DNA of 16,494 bases, taken from Roseomonas xinghualingensis. Lineage in GTDB: Bacteria; Pseudomonadota; Alphaproteobacteria; Acetobacterales; Acetobacteraceae. The position numbers were made by a program, and so were the translations under genes. The notes under the pieces are model-generated. The model ran no database searches. It saw only the letters and a list, made by a program, of their open reading frames with translations, and had not been told where the DNA came from. The DNA is taken from contig NZ_JAOXLP010000055.1 of NCBI RefSeq assembly GCF_025791835.1, positions 1-16,494 of the forward strand, in the 5' to 3' direction. Shown one piece after another: positions 13,795-16,494 of this stretch; positions within the stretch are counted from its first letter, which is position 1; the number at the start of each line of letters is the position of its first letter.

Positions 13795-15510
13795 TTAGGC
13801 GCGCAGGGGCCGCCACCCCCTGGCGGCGCGACGCTTAGCATCGACCACCTCGACGGTATCGGTCGCATTGATCGTATGGCAGCACATCAGTCCCGGCAGC
13901 CAGTCGGGCGTGATGCGGTCAATGACGCGCTCTTCATACGCCGTGGGGGACAGGGCGCGGATCTCGCAAAGGTTGATCGCGTAGCCATAGCGGACCGAGC
14001 AATCCTGGGACGGGCGAATCAGCACTCCGCCGCGCCGGAAGATCCGCCCCGCGGGCCGGGCCGATCGGACATCGGACTTGATCGGGTTCATCGGGTGCGG
14101 CCGCCAGGGACCGAGCGGCGTCTCGGCGTGGAACAGGAACAGTTCGTCGTCGAGCGGCCCGCCATCCTCGCTCGCATTGGCGAATAGATACCAGCGGCCT
14201 TCGTGCTCGAACAAGTTGGCATCCACCACGGGTACGCCAGAGAGCAGGTCGCACACATGCTCCCAACCGTCAGGGAAGCGCGTCGCGCGGTATAGTGAGA
14301 CGGTGCGCACCTCCGCGGATTCTGGGACCATGTACGCCCGCCCCTCCCATTCGAAGACGAAGGGACTGGACAGGTGGTGGCTGAGCGACAGGACCGGCCG
14401 CATCGACCCTGGCCTGCCGGCGGAGTCGAAGGCGAAGGTCCAGATGTCGCCGCGCCCGGCCTGGCGGTCGTAGCGCTCGAAGAACACGTGATCAGTGCTC
14501 TCGTGCTTCAGGACGAAGGGGTCGGCCCAGAATTCATGTGCGGGCGGCCGCATGGGCACGAAGCCCGACATGTCCACGCGCGCGGTATTGGTGACGAACT
14601 TCTCCCTTTCATGCCGATAGGCGAGGAACCACTCCTCCTGGCCGAGGCGGTTCGCCACCCTGCTCCGCAGCGAACGGAGCGCCGCCCGCGCCAGGAACGG
14701 CGCCATCTGCGCGTTGGTCGGCTTGCGGTAAAGGTGGCCCTTGGCCCCCGGCGCCTCCACCGGCAACGGCTCGCCGCCGCGCTGGTAGAGTTGGCGCAGG
14801 CAGCGGATCACGAAGGGCGAGGCCTTGCGGTACAGCGGCTCGCGGCTCGAGGACATCCACATGGATCGCCCCGTCGCGCCCCAACTGCGGTAGATCACCT
14901 CACCGCCATCGAGTTCATCCGTCAGCACCTGCAGGATGGTGCCGGTGACGGGATTGCGCTCGGCGATTTCCCAGAACATCGCCGGCCCGCCTCGATAGGC
15001 GCTGTTGTCCCCGTGATGAAACGACCACACGCCATGCCGCGCTGCATGCAGGATTCCGCCGCGCAGGACGTTGAAGCCGAAGCGCAGCAGGACGTCGAGA
15101 TCGTGCCCCTGGATCGCCGCCAGATCCCCATCGGCGAAGCGATGCACGAAGCCCTTGCGCGCGGGCCTGACGCGCAGGCGCGGCACCTCCGCGAGAAGGT
15201 CCGCCACATTCGTGTGCGCCAGGACACTGCCATTGCGTTGGTTGCGCTGGTCGCGCTTGGCGTACTGCCAGAACATCTGCCCTTCGAGGTGCGCCGCCCA
15301 CATGCCGGCGCCGGAGCGGCGCGGTGGCGGGGCAGGTGCCTCATCATTCAGGACGACCAGCGCGATCTGCGTGAAGGGCGCCTCCTGTATATCGGTAAGG
15401 ACGGAGCGAACCCAGCGCTCCGCTTTCGGCGCGTCCAGCAGGATGCCGACCCGAAGTTGCGGCGCAACAAGCTGAACCGGCTCGTAGAGGCAATCGCGCG
15501 GGCCGATCAT
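13795..15510 (-). CDS. formyltransferase-like domain fused to GINT1-type beta-propeller
   Basis: This 571-residue, two-domain cytoplasmic protein begins with a formyltransferase-like domain (about 18-240). It contains LRVGILLDAP (19-28), DLDVLLRFGFNVLRGGIL (137-154), GVWSFHHGDNSAYRGGPAMF (160-179) and LTDELDGGEVIYRSW (196-210). These match the N-x-H...D catalytic pattern of formyltransferases with H165 and D201 kept, but the Asn before the His is Ser (S163). The second domain (about 325-565) matches the propeller at the N-terminus of plant glucosamine inositolphosphorylceramide transferase (GINT1): FWADPFVL, SHHLSSPFVFEWEGRAYMVP, RATRFPDGWEHV, GPWRPHPMNP, RSARPAGRIFRRGG, IRPSQDCSVRYGYA. A role in modifying an amino sugar or glycan is inferred. 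The ATG is preceded by GGAG at 7 bases. It ends about 200 bases before the recombinase and has no visible operon partner. Confidence 0.82.
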   Translation of the reverse strand: MIGPRDCLYEPVQLVAPQLRVGILLDAPKAERWVRSVLTDIQEAPFTQIALVVLNDEAPAPPPRRSGAGMWAAHLEGQMFWQYAKRDQRNQRNGSVLAHTNVADLLAEVPRLRVRPARKGFVHRFADGDLAAIQGHDLDVLLRFGFNVLRGGILHAARHGVWSFHHGDNSAYRGGPAMFWEIAERNPVTGTILQVLTDELDGGEVIYRSWGATGRSMWMSSSREPLYRKASPFVIRCLRQLYQRGGEPLPVEAPGAKGHLYRKPTNAQMAPFLARAALRSLRSRVANRLGQEEWFLAYRHEREKFVTNTARVDMSGFVPMRPPAHEFWADPFVLKHESTDHVFFERYDRQAGRGDIWTFAFDSAGRPGSMRPVLSLSHHLSSPFVFEWEGRAYMVPESAEVRTVSLYRATRFPDGWEHVCDLLSGVPVVDANLFEHEGRWYLFANASEDGGPLDDELFLFHAETPLGPWRPHPMNPIKSDVRSARPAGRIFRRGGVLIRPSQDCSVRYGYAINLCEIRALSPTAYEERVIDRITPDWLPGLMCCHTINATDTVEVVDAKRRAARGWRPLRA

Positions 15511-15549
15511 GGGCGTGCTCCGGTTCTGGGATGCAGCCTGCGCAGGAGA

Positions 15550-15840
15550 TCACAGCATCGCCCAGGGGAAAAGTCGTCTGTTCGGCGCCTTGAGCAGGAA
15601 ATCTGTCACTAGTCCGATCAGCCAGATCACCATGATTCTGACGATCATCTGCCCGGTGCCGCGCAATCGCTGGCTGTCCATGATCATGCGGCCGCTTCCG
15701 CTGGTTGCGCCGATCAGCTCCGCCACAATCACGTAAGTCCAGGCCCAGCGGAGCATGAGGCGCAACGTCTCCATCACTTGCGGCGCGGCCGAGGGATGAT
15801 CACTCAGCGACGCGCACGGAAGGCGGCCCAGCTGGCGCAA
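15550..15840 (-). pseudogene. nitrate/sulfonate-type ABC permease, C-terminal remnant
   Basis: The leftward frame gives SAAPQVMETLRLMLRWAWTY, VIVAELIGATSGSGRMIMDS and then VRIMVIWLIGLVTDFLLKA with NRRLFPW before the stop. This is the C-terminal part of a BPD-type permease (SsuC/TauC/NrtB group) with its last membrane helices. Upstream of about 15795 the expected sequence moves to the neighbouring frame as CASWAAFRARR, a stop, then VIIP. That points to one lost C near 15795 plus an in-frame stop within the EAA-loop region. Most of the protein is absent. Its stop is 40 bases from the start of the formyltransferase-propeller gene, on the same strand. Confidence 0.8.
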
Positions 15841-16010
15841 CGATGCGTCTGTCCACGTCGTCCCGGTTACCTGGCGGCGGAATTCAAATGTCCGCTTTCG
15901 GGGGGTGATGGCACGACGCCGATGGCCTCATTGGGCGCGAAGCCGCCATGGGCAAACCTAGCCGAAACCAGCCGGTTCGCGTTCCGGCCGAGACCCTGAA
16001 AATCGGTCAC
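15841..16010. other. gap without a recognised gene
   Basis: Between the permease remnant and the broken monooxygenase-domain gene I see no coding sequence I can name. Short frames on both strands (for example 15867-16079 minus, 15778-15999 plus) have no recognisable family and overlap the two pseudogenes. It is probably decayed intergenic or coding DNA. Confidence 0.4.
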
Positions 16011-16281
16011 GGTTGCAGCAGTCTTCCTGATGTGCAGATGAAGATCGCGAAGACCTGCCCAGAATGAAGGGCATTGCATGGCAGCGCCAATCTGCGATCA
16101 CCTCTTCGCTCTCCCAGAAGGACAGGCTCCTCAGCTTCTAGGGATTGATCCGGAAACCGAAGCGCTCGACCGAGATGAAGCCGGGCACCTTATCCTGCGC
16201 TGAGCGCAGCCGGGCGGCGTGGACCAGGTATTTGTCAAAGTGCCCGTCGGCGTGCTCAACCTCTAAGACGACCGCGATCAT
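16011..16281 (-). pseudogene. antibiotic-biosynthesis-monooxygenase-domain protein, disrupted
   Basis: From the ATG at 16279-16281 the frame reads MIAVVLEVEHADGHFDKYLV, HAARLRSAQDKVPGFISVER, then FGFRINP and a TAG stop at 16138-16140. This is the first half of a small ABM-domain protein (dimeric ferredoxin-like fold, usually about 100 residues). Straight after the stop the same frame continues as KLRSLSFWESEEVIADWR, the expected second half. Near 16075 it appears to shift frame into GQVFAIF, reminiscent of the last strand. A stop and a frameshift within about 90 codons make this a pseudogene unless the stop is a sequencing error. The natural substrate is unknown; the family includes heme-degrading and quinone-forming oxygenases. 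Confidence 0.7.
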
Positions 16282-16343
16282 AACGCATGTCTCCTCTGTG
16301 CGCTTCGAACTGTTACCGTGGCCTCTCAATGTTGAGTTTCGCT

Positions 16344-16380
16344 GAGAACTGACCCGACGTTTTCATCGAGAACTGACCCG
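16344..16380 (+). repeat. IS21 subterminal direct repeats
   Basis: GAGAACTGACCCG occurs at 16344-16356 and again at 16368-16380, a 24-base period. Such repeated 'GAGAACTGACCCG' blocks at the ends of IS21-family elements are transposase binding sites. Confidence 0.8.
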
Positions 16381-16414
16381 TGCAGGGATATGTCCCGCAG
16401 GCTCTGGTCGCGGG

Positions 16415-16494
16415 TCAAGCAGGTGTTTTGGCTCTCCTGTTCCTGGGTTCGGCCGAGCTGCTCCTGAACCGGAAGCTGTCGTTGCCGGTCTCGA
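16415..16494 (-). CDS. istB: IstB-like ATP-binding protein, C-terminal end (partial)
   Basis: The leftward frame entering at the window edge reads ETGNDSFRFRSSSAEPRNRR then AKTPA and a TGA at 16415-16417. The GNDSFRFR stretch is characteristic of the tail of the IS21 helper ATPase. The position just inside the terminal repeats is where istB normally ends. Only about 25 codons are inside the window, so integrity cannot be judged. Confidence 0.65.
   Translation of the reverse strand, partial: ETGNDSFRFRSSSAEPRNRRAKTPA

Larger units (their letters stand above)
16330..16494 (-). mobile_element. IS21-family element, left part only
   Basis: An IS21-type terminus begins at TGTTGAG (16330) and carries the subterminal repeats typical of the family. 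It is followed by the 3' end of an istB-like gene, and the element continues beyond the right edge of the window. The end lies about 50 bases upstream of the ABM-domain pseudogene start. I did not see a target duplication, because the other end is outside. Confidence 0.75.

Noticed and set aside
14374..15612. 412-codon plus-strand frame opposite the formyltransferase-propeller gene
   Set aside because: No domain is recognisable, and the minus strand carries two well-conserved domains.

Overview
The window is GC-rich DNA with dense coding, alphaproteobacterial in character. The Bug-type binding protein, the abundance of IS5, IS6, IS21 and IS630 fragments and the protein sequences suggest an Acetobacteraceae (Roseomonas-like) genome or large plasmid. 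That placement is inferred from style and is not proven by any rRNA or marker gene.

Layout: (1) 1-1100 is an insertion-sequence graveyard. The start of a metallo-beta-lactamase-fold hydrolase gene is cut off and joined to the inside of a frameshifted IS5 transposase, followed by short IS630-like and second IS5-like transposase pieces. (2) 1180-8687 is an intact catabolic module. An IclR-type regulator is transcribed leftward. Diverging from it is a tightly packed rightward operon of six genes: a hot-dog acyl-CoA hydratase, a CitE-like lyase, a CaiB-type CoA-transferase, an acyl-CoA dehydrogenase, an MmgE/PrpD protein and a Bug-type periplasmic binding protein. The hydratase, lyase and CoA-transferase are the three activities of bacterial itaconate degradation: itaconate to itaconyl-CoA to citramalyl-CoA to acetyl-CoA plus pyruvate. 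The presence of the acyl-CoA dehydrogenase and MmgE/PrpD genes matches, from memory, the Pseudomonas aeruginosa itaconate cluster. I therefore read this as an itaconate (or related C5-dicarboxylate) utilisation operon with uptake through a tripartite tricarboxylate-type binding protein. (3) 8896-10170 is a second IS mosaic on the minus strand. A frameshifted IS5 transposase abuts an internal piece of another Bug gene, which is fused in frame to the C-terminal third of an IS6 transposase.

(4) 10558-13588 is an accessory block. It holds a 306-residue Mrr-like PD-(D/E)XK nuclease with an unfamiliar C-terminal half, a convergent unknown protein with DUF2971-like character, and a small tyrosine recombinase with a frameshift after its nucleophile. 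This could be a small defence or mobile island. (5) 13795-15510 (minus) encodes a large fusion of a formyltransferase-like domain with a beta-propeller domain of the GINT1 N-terminal type, probably for glycan or sugar modification. (6) 15550-16494 is decayed DNA: a nitrate/sulfonate-type ABC permease remnant, a broken antibiotic-biosynthesis-monooxygenase-domain gene, and the end of an IS21-family element that runs off the window.

The most interesting items are the itaconate-type operon with its unusual gene set, the uncharacterised nuclease and its convergent neighbour, and the formyltransferase-propeller fusion with an altered catalytic motif. No rRNA, tRNA or CRISPR array was seen.
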